Assembly: GCA_002337545.1 (NCBI GenBank)
Contig: DDGE01000022.1
Span: 71,355 to 94,452, forward strand
Direction: 5' to 3'
DNA length: 23,098 nt
DNA from: Phycisphaerales bacterium UBA1910
Lineage (GTDB): Bacteria; Planctomycetota; Phycisphaerae; Phycisphaerales; UBA1924
The notes beneath the pieces are model-generated. The model was not told the origin of the DNA, searched no databases, and worked only from the letters and a program-made list of their open reading frames with translations. Each line of letters begins with the position of its first letter. Position 1 is the stretch's first letter. Below, piece after piece: positions 1 to 7,621 of the stretch. Made by a program: the position numbers and the translations under genes.

Positions 1-662
1 GTGCCGTTGGAGCCCTGATTCACGCTGATCGATGTGATTTCGAGATTGCCTCCATTGCTGGCGCGCATGATGGAGTTGTTCGCCTTGTCGCTGGAGTTCA
101 GACCAAGGACGAGTGTCGCGACATTGGCATCGATTGTGCCGTTGTTCACCATCGAGCCCGTGATCTGCCCATAGCCCTCGATTGTGTGCTGAAGTCCTTG
201 GGTGAATGTCACCCCGACCCCGGTCCGGATCTGTGATCTCGAGCTGATCGAGTTGAGCAGGATTGTCCCCGTGCCGGTGAGCATGGCGTCGGCCTCGAAA
301 TCGAGCTGCGTCGCGCTGGATGATCCGGTGGGATTGATGATAATCAGCCCCTCATTCGAGATGTCCCCGAAGAGGTTCATCGTCCGCGCGTTGTTCACTT
401 GGAACACGGCGTCAGGATTGGTGATGCTCAGCTCCATCACATTGCCGGTGGTCGGCAGCGACACGGTGTACGCACCGGAGAGCCCAAGCTGGGCATGATC
501 GAGCATATCGGGTACCGTCCCGATGTCCCATGCGGCTCCATCGTTCCAGTCACCGTCCACCGGCGAAAGCCAGCTGTGTGTCGGAGCGCCCGCGCTCGCG
601 ATGAGCGATGCGATCGAAACGGCAGCGATCGCGCTGGCCGCGTGTGTGCGTGAGTTCGTCAT
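1..662 (-). CDS. Secreted beta-rich repeat protein, partial (C-terminal part outside the window)
   Basis: The reading frame is open from an ATG at 662 to the window edge (220 codons). The N-terminus is a plausible Sec signal peptide: a short polar start, an Ala/Ile/Ser-rich core and an ASAGA-type cleavage site around residue 30. The mature part opens with a W-x-x-x-x-DW-N-D-G-A-AW segment and continues with short beta-strand-like repeats rich in Asn, Gly, Thr and Ile (NNGTI, LTGTGTI, ANVATLVLG). This resembles the N-terminal half of the next gene (837-3725), which opens with a similar W-S-D-P-L-SW segment and shares phrases such as TGTGT and HTI-x-G-x-G-x-I, so the two are probably tandem paralogues. 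Such repeats usually form a right-handed beta-helix. An AAGGGA stretch about 9 nt upstream can serve as ribosome binding site. The function is unknown; an extracellular or cell-surface role is inferred. Whether it ends in a dockerin-like tail cannot be seen. Confidence 0.75.
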   Translation of the reverse strand, partial: MTNSRTHAASAIAAVSIASLIASAGAPTHSWLSPVDGDWNDGAAWDIGTVPDMLDHAQLGLSGAYTVSLPTTGNVMELSITNPDAVFQVNNARTMNLFGDISNEGLIIINPTGSSSATQLDFEADAMLTGTGTILLNSISSRSQIRTGVGVTFTQGLQHTIEGYGQITGSMVNNGTIDANVATLVLGLNSSDKANNSIMRASNGGNLEITSISVNQGSNG

Positions 663-820
663 CTTTCTGTCCCTTCTCTCATGATCGGCTCCCCCGCACA
701 CCCTCATGTGAGGGGGAAGTATCTCTATCTAGCGTAGCGGAGAACGGTCTAATTTCCTCATGAAATATCAGGCCTGCAACGCAGATCGAAAGAACATGTG
801 AATCTGGGCAAGGGCAAACC

Positions 821-836
821 GCGCGTGAAAACACGC
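821..836 (-). terminator. Weak hairpin directly behind the large secreted protein gene
   Basis: GCGTG-AAAA-CACGC forms a 5-bp stem with a 4-nt loop immediately after the stop codon of the gene ending at 837. There is no clean U-tract on the minus strand, so this is at best a weak terminator. Confidence 0.25.
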
Positions 837-3725
837 TCAGAGCACGCAACCGCCCAGATAGGCAGTGAGGTACGCGCTGATGTCGAAGAAGTTCAACAGC
901 CCGTCTCCCGATACATCCGCGGCTGGATCACCCCCGTTGTACGCATCAATGAATGCGCTGACATCGAAGAAGTCCTGATCGCCGTCAAGGTCGAAGTCGG
1001 TCAGGCAGGTGTGGACGATCCTCAGAACCGGGCCCGCCTGCTCCACGCGGATCGCCCGCCCCGCCGCGATCCCGACCGCCTCGATCGCGTCGAACCCGCC
1101 GGTGATGCTCGGCGCGAACGCAATCTGATGCGTCCAGTACCCGCCGGGCAGCTGGTCCGAATCCAAATGCTCGACCACGAGCGTGCCCCCGAGACCGAGT
1201 TGGGTGTTGCAAACGAGCGCATCGGCGCCCGCTGCATCCACGCTGATCCGCAGCGATGAATCTGGAGCGAACTGCATCACCCCGTTGGCGCTGAGCGACC
1301 CGAGCCCCGATGCAAGCCCCGGCGCGATCTCACCCTCGATCAGGCTGGGCGCGTCGATCAGACCGATCCCCTCGACACGAAGATCGGCCGGGATCGTGAT
1401 AGGCGTCTGCGTGGTGCCCGAGCCTGAGATCGATGCACGCTCGGGAGTGCCCTCAAGGGCGATCACACCGGAGATCGTGGGCGGATGATCAGGATCCCAG
1501 ACAATCGATGTCGCGTCCGATCCGTTGCTCGGGTAAACGCGCATCGTTCCCTCAACCTTCACGCCAGGGCCCAGCGTGAGCTGTGCGTCGCGGAAGACAT
1601 CGATCCACCCACTCACAAGCACATCATCCAGCCGCGTGGCATCCTCGACCCGGACCGCTCCCTCGTTGCTCGACGCGATCGTGCCCCCTGTGACGGATGT
1701 GCCAGCGAGCCGAGCGAGCGCCCCAGGGACGCTCGCCTCGATACGCGCATCGTTCGACTGCGTTGTCACCGGGGAGCGGATAACAACCGTCTGCGGCCCA
1801 GCCACATTGACGAGTCCGGAGTTAGTAAACGAACTGCCGGAAATGATAATGCCCGATCCAATCATGCCGTGATTCACCAAGGGCACGGGGATCTCCCCGA
1901 CGCCGGAAATCGACTGACCGACGCCGAGCGTGATCGGCCCGCCCGTGCGCGAAATCAGCTGCCCGGCGTCCTCGAACAGGATCTCACCCTCGCCGAGGAT
2001 CGACATCCCATCCGGCACCACCATCGCACCCAAGTCACGATGCGCGAGGCGGATCTCCCCATTATTTGTGAGCGATCCGGTGATCTCGAACGCCGGGCCC
2101 GCTTCGAGCTGACCGTTGTCGAGCACGAGGTGCTCGATGCCCGTGCGTGCAGGCTCGAGCAACGCCCCCGAGTACATGCGGACCAGCCCACCAGTGACTT
2201 CGGAGTCTTCGAGAATCAGCGTCGTGCCGTAGCGTTCTGCGAGAAGCTCATCGCCCGGCTCCAGCTGGATGCTCGTCCGCTTGACCGTGGCGTCGGTGCC
2301 CAGGTTGAGGTGGAATCCGCTCAGGAGCAACGAGTCCTCAACCTCCACGATCGAGTTCCGCTCCGCGAGGATATTGCCCCCGGGCTGACGGATAAAGGTC
2401 GCATCAGTGATCCTGAGTGTGCTGCCATTGTCGATCAGGACTTTGCCGCCGTTGGCCACCAGGCAACTATCGAAGTTCACGCTGGCGGCCTGATTCGCGG
2501 AGATATCGCCTTGGTTGAAGAGCTCGCCATAGCTCAACCCCGCACCCTGTCCCTGCTCCAGTATCACCGTCGCGTAGTTCACGCCCCCAAAGTAAAAATC
2601 AACACTCGATCTGAGCGTGAGGTTCGGAGATATCACGGTCGGGTTGCCGTTCTCCGCAACTCGGAGCGTGCCGCCCTCAGGCATTGAGATCGTCACAGGA
2701 TGATCAATGACCACATCGTGCCGGAGCAGGACTTCATCAAAAACCCACCCGAGAAACACCAGATCGCGACTGATCTCACCCGAGAGTGTCACGGTGTTGT
2801 CCACCTCGATCGGTGCCTGAATATCCACACTTTGAAGGAAACAATCTCCGATACGCACCGATGCGTCCGGGTGAGCGCGAATCACGCCACCCGAGATCAC
2901 CCCATCGGAGATAAGGATGCTGCTCCCCTCATCCGCCGCATCGATATCGACTCCGATCAGCGATCCACGGCTCTTGCTCACAGACCCTCCTTCCTCAGCA
3001 CGAATGGTCCCCCCCGTGATATCCGCCGTGTGACCGATCGCAACGCGTGATCCCTGACCGTTAGCCACGATCGATCCGCCCCCGGTCTGATCGATCTCCT
3101 GGATGGTGCACGAGAGCAGCGAATCGTCACGAGCTTCAAGTGTCCCGGAGTTCACAACCAGATCGATACCATTGAGGCTGAGTGTCCCGGAATCCGCGAC
3201 GACCCGACCCAGATTGTTGATGCTGGCATCGATGCGCCCGCCCCCCGCGATCGTGTGCTCCGGGCCGTTCGTGAATATGAAGCCGTCGGGCAACTGCAAA
3301 CGCGCCTCATTCCCGAACCCGCCCAACCGCAGAGTTCCTGTTCCGGTGATGCTGGCGTTGTTATAAAAGAAAGACAGGGTGGTATCCGTATTAAGCCCAT
3401 CCGGGTTGATGTGCATCATGCCATCGTTGTGCAGATCCCCCAAGAGCAGAAGCGACCGCCCCGCGAGGAGTTCCAGCGTCGGGCCATTGGCGATGGTGAG
3501 ACTCTGGATCAGCGCCTCCTCATCCATCTGCACCGCATAGCTGCCCGCCAGATCGATGCGGACGGCGTCCGACGGCGTCGGCACACGCGCCTGAACCCAG
3601 CTGAGCGGATCGCTCCAGAGTCCATTCATCGCCTGCGCCCACTGAACATCCGCACCCAAAGCCGAACCGGCGGCGGAAACGATCGCGGCAGCCATCACCG
3701 AACGACCAACACCTGAATATGACAT
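837..3725 (-). CDS. Large secreted beta-helix-like protein with C-terminal dockerin-like tail
   Basis: The protein has about 962 residues. I chose the ATG at 3725 because an AGGGGG Shine-Dalgarno sequence lies 5-6 nt before it; a further in-frame ATG lies at 3740. The N-terminus is a signal peptide (hydrophobic Ala/Val-rich core, cleavage near SALGA-D). The bulk is a long series of short strand-turn repeats rich in Gly, Asn, Thr, Ile and Val, such as NNGEI, GTGTL and SGGVI, typical of parallel beta-helix surface proteins. The last ~60 residues carry two calcium-loop-like motifs (DFDLDGDQDFFD and DVSGDGLLNFFD), each followed by an SAF/SAY hydrophobic segment, and end in a GGC-x-x tail. This is the dockerin-like C-terminus common in secreted planctomycete proteins. 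It is probably exported and surface-attached. The ligand or substrate is unknown; no catalytic motif was seen. Confidence 0.85.
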   Translation of the reverse strand: MSYSGVGRSVMAAAIVSAAGSALGADVQWAQAMNGLWSDPLSWVQARVPTPSDAVRIDLAGSYAVQMDEEALIQSLTIANGPTLELLAGRSLLLLGDLHNDGMMHINPDGLNTDTTLSFFYNNASITGTGTLRLGGFGNEARLQLPDGFIFTNGPEHTIAGGGRIDASINNLGRVVADSGTLSLNGIDLVVNSGTLEARDDSLLSCTIQEIDQTGGGSIVANGQGSRVAIGHTADITGGTIRAEEGGSVSKSRGSLIGVDIDAADEGSSILISDGVISGGVIRAHPDASVRIGDCFLQSVDIQAPIEVDNTVTLSGEISRDLVFLGWVFDEVLLRHDVVIDHPVTISMPEGGTLRVAENGNPTVISPNLTLRSSVDFYFGGVNYATVILEQGQGAGLSYGELFNQGDISANQAASVNFDSCLVANGGKVLIDNGSTLRITDATFIRQPGGNILAERNSIVEVEDSLLLSGFHLNLGTDATVKRTSIQLEPGDELLAERYGTTLILEDSEVTGGLVRMYSGALLEPARTGIEHLVLDNGQLEAGPAFEITGSLTNNGEIRLAHRDLGAMVVPDGMSILGEGEILFEDAGQLISRTGGPITLGVGQSISGVGEIPVPLVNHGMIGSGIIISGSSFTNSGLVNVAGPQTVVIRSPVTTQSNDARIEASVPGALARLAGTSVTGGTIASSNEGAVRVEDATRLDDVLVSGWIDVFRDAQLTLGPGVKVEGTMRVYPSNGSDATSIVWDPDHPPTISGVIALEGTPERASISGSGTTQTPITIPADLRVEGIGLIDAPSLIEGEIAPGLASGLGSLSANGVMQFAPDSSLRISVDAAGADALVCNTQLGLGGTLVVEHLDSDQLPGGYWTHQIAFAPSITGGFDAIEAVGIAAGRAIRVEQAGPVLRIVHTCLTDFDLDGDQDFFDVSAFIDAYNGGDPAADVSGDGLLNFFDISAYLTAYLGGCVL

Positions 3726-3743
3726 CACAACCCCCTGCATCAA

Positions 3744-3855
3744 TCAAACGAGCGAAATCAATCCCCTCTTACATCCTCTCTACGGATAAAACTGGGAAAG
3801 AGATCCGCGCAACTCCTATACAAGATGCATACTTGGTTCCCTGGCATACTCGGGC
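3744..3855. promoter_or_regulatory. Divergent intergenic promoter region
   Basis: This gap separates the minus-strand secreted protein and the plus-strand PEP-CTERM protein, so it must hold both promoters. TATACA at about 3817-3822 could be a -10 box for the plus-strand gene. No convincing -35 box is visible. Confidence 0.3.
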
Positions 3856-4560
3856 ATGCACAAGCTCAAACCACGCCCCATCGCCTATTTCTCACCGCTC
3901 GCACTCCTCACCGCCCCCCTGCACGCCGGTGTAGTGTACTCACAGGCCACAACCTCCGTCCCCGCGAATGTCGGCATGGGGTGGTACAGCAGCAGCGAGC
4001 CACGCCCGACACGAAACTTCAAGCACGCCGACAACTTCGTACTCGCCTCGGATTCGATGATCGACACCGTGCGCTGGTGGGGACTCAGCGAGGGCGCATC
4101 CCACACCGACCTGAGCAACTTCGACCTGTTCACCATCGAGTTCTGGACGGGCCGCACGCTGCCAAACGGCAACATCCGCCCGCTGGACCTGATCGCCGCG
4201 ACGACGATCGGAGCCGATGATACCGACGCGACCGCCACAGGGCGGAGCGCAGCAACCGGCGCGCTCGAATACATGCACGAGGCAACGCTCAGCGATGGCG
4301 TACCGTTGCTCGCGGGCGAGACATACTGGATCTCGATCAGCGCCCGCTCGATCGACCCCGCCGCGGATGTCTGGCAGTGGCAGGACAGCGACGACTACGA
4401 CACGCGCTCCAGCAGCTTCGACTACGGGCAGAACCGCTGGCTTGTGCTCGAAGACACGGACAGCGCGTTCGAGCTCATCGCGGTCCCGTCGCCGGGAACC
4501 GGGGTGATGCTGGCAATAAGCGGCATGCTGGCTCAGCGCCGTCGCAGACGCCTGCGGTAG
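3856..4560 (+). CDS. PEP-CTERM sorting-domain protein
   Basis: The protein has 234 residues. It has an N-terminal signal peptide (basic HKLKPRP, hydrophobic core, cleavage near LHA-G). The central beta-rich domain contains DNF-V, RWWG, F-x-IEFW and YWISISA segments, a pattern I associate with PEP-CTERM exoproteins of planctomycetes. The C-terminus is a PEP-CTERM-type sorting signal: VPSPGTG, a hydrophobic stretch, then a run of Arg (RRRRRLR). In this family an exosortase/archaeosortase-like enzyme recognises the signal and the protein is exported to the cell surface or extracellular matrix. No exosortase gene lies in the window. No clear ribosome binding site precedes the ATG. The 3' end overlaps the 3' end of the AraC-type regulator on the other strand by 28 bp. 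The biochemical role is unknown. Confidence 0.8.
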   Translation: MHKLKPRPIAYFSPLALLTAPLHAGVVYSQATTSVPANVGMGWYSSSEPRPTRNFKHADNFVLASDSMIDTVRWWGLSEGASHTDLSNFDLFTIEFWTGRTLPNGNIRPLDLIAATTIGADDTDATATGRSAATGALEYMHEATLSDGVPLLAGETYWISISARSIDPAADVWQWQDSDDYDTRSSSFDYGQNRWLVLEDTDSAFELIAVPSPGTGVMLAISGMLAQRRRRRLR

Positions 4561-5348
4561 ACGCTGGGCGTGACCTTGAAATGATCACGGAAAACGCGCG
4601 TCAGGTGCGCCTGATCGGCGAAGCCCGTCTCGTGGGCCACACGCGCGATCGACACGCCGCCGCAAGCGAGGCGTTGGGCGGCCAGCTGGACCCGCACCGC
4701 ACGGTGATAGGCCCCGACGCTGACGCCCAACTTGGACTTGAACTCCCGCGCCAGGTGCGCACGATGCACCCCCGCGTGATCCGCAAGCTCGGCGAGTGTG
4801 ACCGGACGGCCATGCACTTCATGAAGATAATCCCGAACCGTGCCGATCCAACCGGCACGGGCACGCGGGCGAGCCGCCGCCCGCGTCACCTCGTCAATCA
4901 GCTCATGGATCAGCGACTCCGCCTGCAGCATCGAAGATTCATCAGTATCGTGGAGCTCCCCCAGGAGCGCCAGCGCGATCGCCTGCGCCCTGGTGTGAAC
5001 GAGAGTCTCAAGCGCGATGTCCCGCAGACCCACGGAACCCCGGAGCACATCGCCCGGCAGCAGCACATGCATCGTGCGGATCCCGCCGCCCCCGCCCACG
5101 AACTTGTGGCGGATCTCCTCGCGGAAGAACTCGACCATCCCCGCGCGTGACTCGACCTCACGCCCAGCGTACACACCCCGACCGCCGCCCTCGAGCACAA
5201 AGTCGATGCTCCCCTGCTCGTGCTCGTGATAGCCCTGGGCAAAGTCGTGGGTGTACCGCTTGTGCGTGATCCGGAACGGGCCGGCGCGCAGATCTCCCAG
5301 CAGCTCGGCATCGCCCGAGTGATCGTGCTGCATGGGGGTGAGGATCAT
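4533..5348 (-). CDS. AraC-family transcriptional regulator
   Basis: The protein has 271 residues. The N-terminal ~110 residues look like a cupin-type sensor domain (a HEHEQGSIDFVLEGGG segment with a His pair, followed by alternating strands). The C-terminal ~100 residues are a typical AraC/XylS double helix-turn-helix DNA-binding domain: a first HTH around VTLAELADHAGVHRAHLARE and a second with the family signature SIARVAHETGFADQAHLTRVF followed by F-K-x-TPSVYRR. It acts as a cytoplasmic DNA-binding activator or repressor; ligand and target are unknown. It begins 36 bp after the glnS stop codon on the same strand, so it may be co-transcribed with glnS. An alternative ATG at 5333 would shorten it by five residues. 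It is tail to tail with the PEP-CTERM gene, with a 28-bp overlap. Confidence 0.9.
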   Translation of the reverse strand: MILTPMQHDHSGDAELLGDLRAGPFRITHKRYTHDFAQGYHEHEQGSIDFVLEGGGRGVYAGREVESRAGMVEFFREEIRHKFVGGGGGIRTMHVLLPGDVLRGSVGLRDIALETLVHTRAQAIALALLGELHDTDESSMLQAESLIHELIDEVTRAAARPRARAGWIGTVRDYLHEVHGRPVTLAELADHAGVHRAHLAREFKSKLGVSVGAYHRAVRVQLAAQRLACGGVSIARVAHETGFADQAHLTRVFRDHFKVTPSVYRRRLRRR

Positions 5349-5384
5349 GCGATCCGGTTCGCAGGACGGTGCCCGGTGGTTCCG

Positions 5385-7148
5385 TTACTGCTTCTTTGCC
5401 CACGAATCACGCAATGAAGCGGTGCGATTGAAAATCAGATTCTCAGGTGTTGAGTCCTGATCGACGCAGAAGTACCCCTGCCGCTCAAACTGGAATCGAC
5501 GGATCCCGTCCTCCCAATCCGGCTCGTCGCCACTCTTCTCCATAATCGTGGGCTCGCACTTGGCCCCGCTGATGATCTGCAGGGAGTCAGGATTCAGGTC
5601 GTCAAGGTGGTCGCCACTCTTCTTGCCCGGACGCTCCGCCATGTAGAGACGATCAAAAAGACGCACCTCGGCGTCGACGGCGCTGGGCGCGTGGACCCAG
5701 TGCAGCGTGCCCTTCACCTTGCGAACCTTGCCCTCCGCATCGGCCGGCGGGTTGTTGCCGCCCTTGGTCTGCGGGTCGTAGGTGCAGAAGATCTCCGTGA
5801 TGTTGCCGTCCGCGTCCTTCGTGTAATCGGTGCAGGTCACCCAGTACCCCGCACGCAGGCGCACCTCGCGCCCAGGCCCGAGGCGGAAGAACTTCTTCGG
5901 CGGGTCCTCCATGAAGTCCTCACGCTCGATGTACAGGTCCTTACCAAACGGGATCTCGCGGGTGCCGAACGACTCGTCCTTGGGGTGGTTCGCGACGGAC
6001 ATCATCTCGACGCGATCCTCATCACCCCCACCATCAGCTGTTTCACCCCAGTTGGTAATGGTGAGCTTCACCGGATCGAGCACCACCATGCGCCGCGGCG
6101 CACGCTCGTTCAGATCCTCACGGATCATGTTCTCGACGCGTCCCATATCGACAAGCGCATTGAACTTGGTCACCCCGACATCCGCGGCGAGCATCTGCAG
6201 CGAACGCGCCGTGTACCCGCGCCGGCGGAACCCCGCGATCGTGATCATCCGCGGATCGTCCCACCCCGCGACATGCCCCTCGTCCACGAGCTGCTTCATG
6301 TACCGCTTGGACATGTTCGTATACGAGATCGCAAGGCGCGAAAACTCGGTCTGGCGCGGATGATGGATCGGCTCGTCGCGGTCTTTGTTGATCGCGTCGA
6401 TGAACCAGTCGTACAGCGGGCGGTGGTCCTCGAACTCAAGCGTGCACAGCGAGTTCGTGATCCCCTCGATCGAATCCTCCAGCCCATGCGCCCAGTCGTA
6501 CATCGGATAAATGTGCCAAGCATCACCCGTGCGGTGGTGCGGGGTGTTCACGATGCGATACATCAGCGGATCACGCAGGTTCATGTTCGAGCTCGACATG
6601 TCGATCTTGGCACGCAGGACCATGGCGCCGTTCTCAAACTCCCCGTTCTTCATCCGCTCGAACAGATCAAGGTTCTCCTCCACCGGTCGATCGCGATGCG
6701 GCGAGTGCTTCCCGGGCTCCTTCAGATTCCCGCGCTGCGCGCGGATGTCATCCACCGGCTGCTCATCGACATACGCCAAGCCCTTCCGAATCAGCTCAAC
6801 CGCCCAGCCGTACATTCGCTCGAAGTAATCCGACGCAAACCGAACCTCACCGTCCCACCTGGCGCCGAGCCATTCGACATCGTGCTTGATGGAATCGACA
6901 AACGCCTGCTCTTCCTTCGCGGGGTTGGTGTCGTCGAAACGCAGGATGAACCTTCCGCCATATTCCTGAGCAATCCCGTAGTTCAGGAGGATCGATTTGG
7001 CATGCCCGATATGCAGCCACCCGTTGGGCTCGGGCGGAAACCGGGTCGTAACGACAGACCGATCGCCCGGCTGCCCCCACTGCCCGCTTTCGATGTCGGC
7101 ATCGATCATCTGCTGAATGAAATGGCGGGTCTCGACGGCTTCGGTCAT
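5385..7148 (-). CDS. glnS: Glutaminyl-tRNA synthetase
   Basis: The protein has 587 residues, a little longer than the E. coli enzyme. It charges tRNA-Gln with glutamine using ATP, in the cytoplasm. The class I signature HIGH is at residues 46-49 (context RFPPEPNGWLHIGHAKS). The KMSKS equivalent is NMSKRYM near residues 278-284. Typical GlnRS segments are present: FDDTNP, YPMYDWAHGLEDS-x-EGITNSLCTLEFEDHRPLYDW, and a C-terminal anticodon-binding barrel ending in FNRTASLRDSWAKK. I chose the ATG at 7148 because AGGAG lies 8 nt upstream; a longer reading frame from 7181 has weaker support. The small zinc-ribbon gene lies 56 bp upstream and the AraC gene 36 bp downstream on the same strand. With gltX also in the window, this genome can charge Gln-tRNA directly. 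Confidence 0.97.
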   Translation of the reverse strand: MTEAVETRHFIQQMIDADIESGQWGQPGDRSVVTTRFPPEPNGWLHIGHAKSILLNYGIAQEYGGRFILRFDDTNPAKEEQAFVDSIKHDVEWLGARWDGEVRFASDYFERMYGWAVELIRKGLAYVDEQPVDDIRAQRGNLKEPGKHSPHRDRPVEENLDLFERMKNGEFENGAMVLRAKIDMSSSNMNLRDPLMYRIVNTPHHRTGDAWHIYPMYDWAHGLEDSIEGITNSLCTLEFEDHRPLYDWFIDAINKDRDEPIHHPRQTEFSRLAISYTNMSKRYMKQLVDEGHVAGWDDPRMITIAGFRRRGYTARSLQMLAADVGVTKFNALVDMGRVENMIREDLNERAPRRMVVLDPVKLTITNWGETADGGGDEDRVEMMSVANHPKDESFGTREIPFGKDLYIEREDFMEDPPKKFFRLGPGREVRLRAGYWVTCTDYTKDADGNITEIFCTYDPQTKGGNNPPADAEGKVRKVKGTLHWVHAPSAVDAEVRLFDRLYMAERPGKKSGDHLDDLNPDSLQIISGAKCEPTIMEKSGDEPDWEDGIRRFQFERQGYFCVDQDSTPENLIFNRTASLRDSWAKKQ

Positions 7149-7204
7149 GGCGATATCTCCTATGGGGGAGATAATACGCACATGTGTTCAGTCGGAATGT
7201 CTGA

Positions 7205-7525
7205 TTACCACACCGCTGGATAATCCTTGCCGCATTCCGGGCAGGTGCTCGGCCCGACCGGGAGCTGAGGCCCGAGCACCGAGTCGAGCCCGGACAGGTC
7301 GTACCCGCACTTCACACACTCGAGTTTAATGTTGCTCGCGCGCTGCGGGCCCTTCGGCGGGGCCCCCTTAATCACTGAGATCAGGTTCCGCATGCGAGAT
7401 CGCTTGCGGGCGCGGGTTGAGAAGCACACAAGCTTGAGTTCTTCGATGAGCTTGTACCGGTACAGCCCCATAGGCATATTGCCCCTGAGCTTGCAGATGA
7501 TCTCGATGACCCCATCGCGTTGCAT
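7205..7525 (-). CDS. Small zinc-ribbon protein, hypothetical
   Basis: The protein has 106 residues. The N-terminal half is basic (a RARKRSRMR segment) and could bind nucleic acid. The C-terminal half contains a four-Cys zinc ribbon: CVKCGYDLSGL, then about 17 residues, then CPECG. CxxCGYDLxGL...CPECG is a recurring short domain in planctomycete proteins, and the same style appears in the two membrane proteins at 9906-12817. It lies 56 bp upstream of glnS on the same strand and may share its transcript; an intrinsic terminator at 7567-7593 isolates it from the EF-G-like gene. No good Shine-Dalgarno sequence precedes the ATG, so the start is uncertain. The function is unknown. Confidence 0.65.
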   Translation of the reverse strand: MQRDGVIEIICKLRGNMPMGLYRYKLIEELKLVCFSTRARKRSRMRNLISVIKGAPPKGPQRASNIKLECVKCGYDLSGLDSVLGPQLPVGPSTCPECGKDYPAVW

Positions 7526-7566
7526 ACAGACACGATACCCGAGGAATAAGGGCAGTGCACGGGCAG

Positions 7567-7593
7567 AAAAAAACCCGCTGAATCAGCGGGCTT
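7567..7593 (-). terminator. Rho-independent terminator of the EF-G-like gene
   Basis: Read on the minus strand, CCCGCTG-ATT-CAGCGGG forms a perfect 7-bp GC-rich stem with a 3-nt loop, followed by seven T residues. It lies about 30 bp behind the stop codon of the gene ending at 7622 and is the clearest terminator in the window. Confidence 0.92.
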
Positions 7594-7621
7594 TGGTTCA
7601 TGAGTGAACACTACTCGAAAC

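Noticed and set aside
1485..2687. Plus-strand ORF of 400 codons inside the large secreted protein gene
   Set aside because: It is antisense to a gene with a clear signal peptide and dockerin-like tail, and has no recognisable features of its own.
5607..7223. Long plus-strand ORF of 538 codons opposite glnS
   Set aside because: It is the antisense shadow of glnS. The Arg/His/Val-rich composition is typical of GC-rich antisense frames and no domain is visible.
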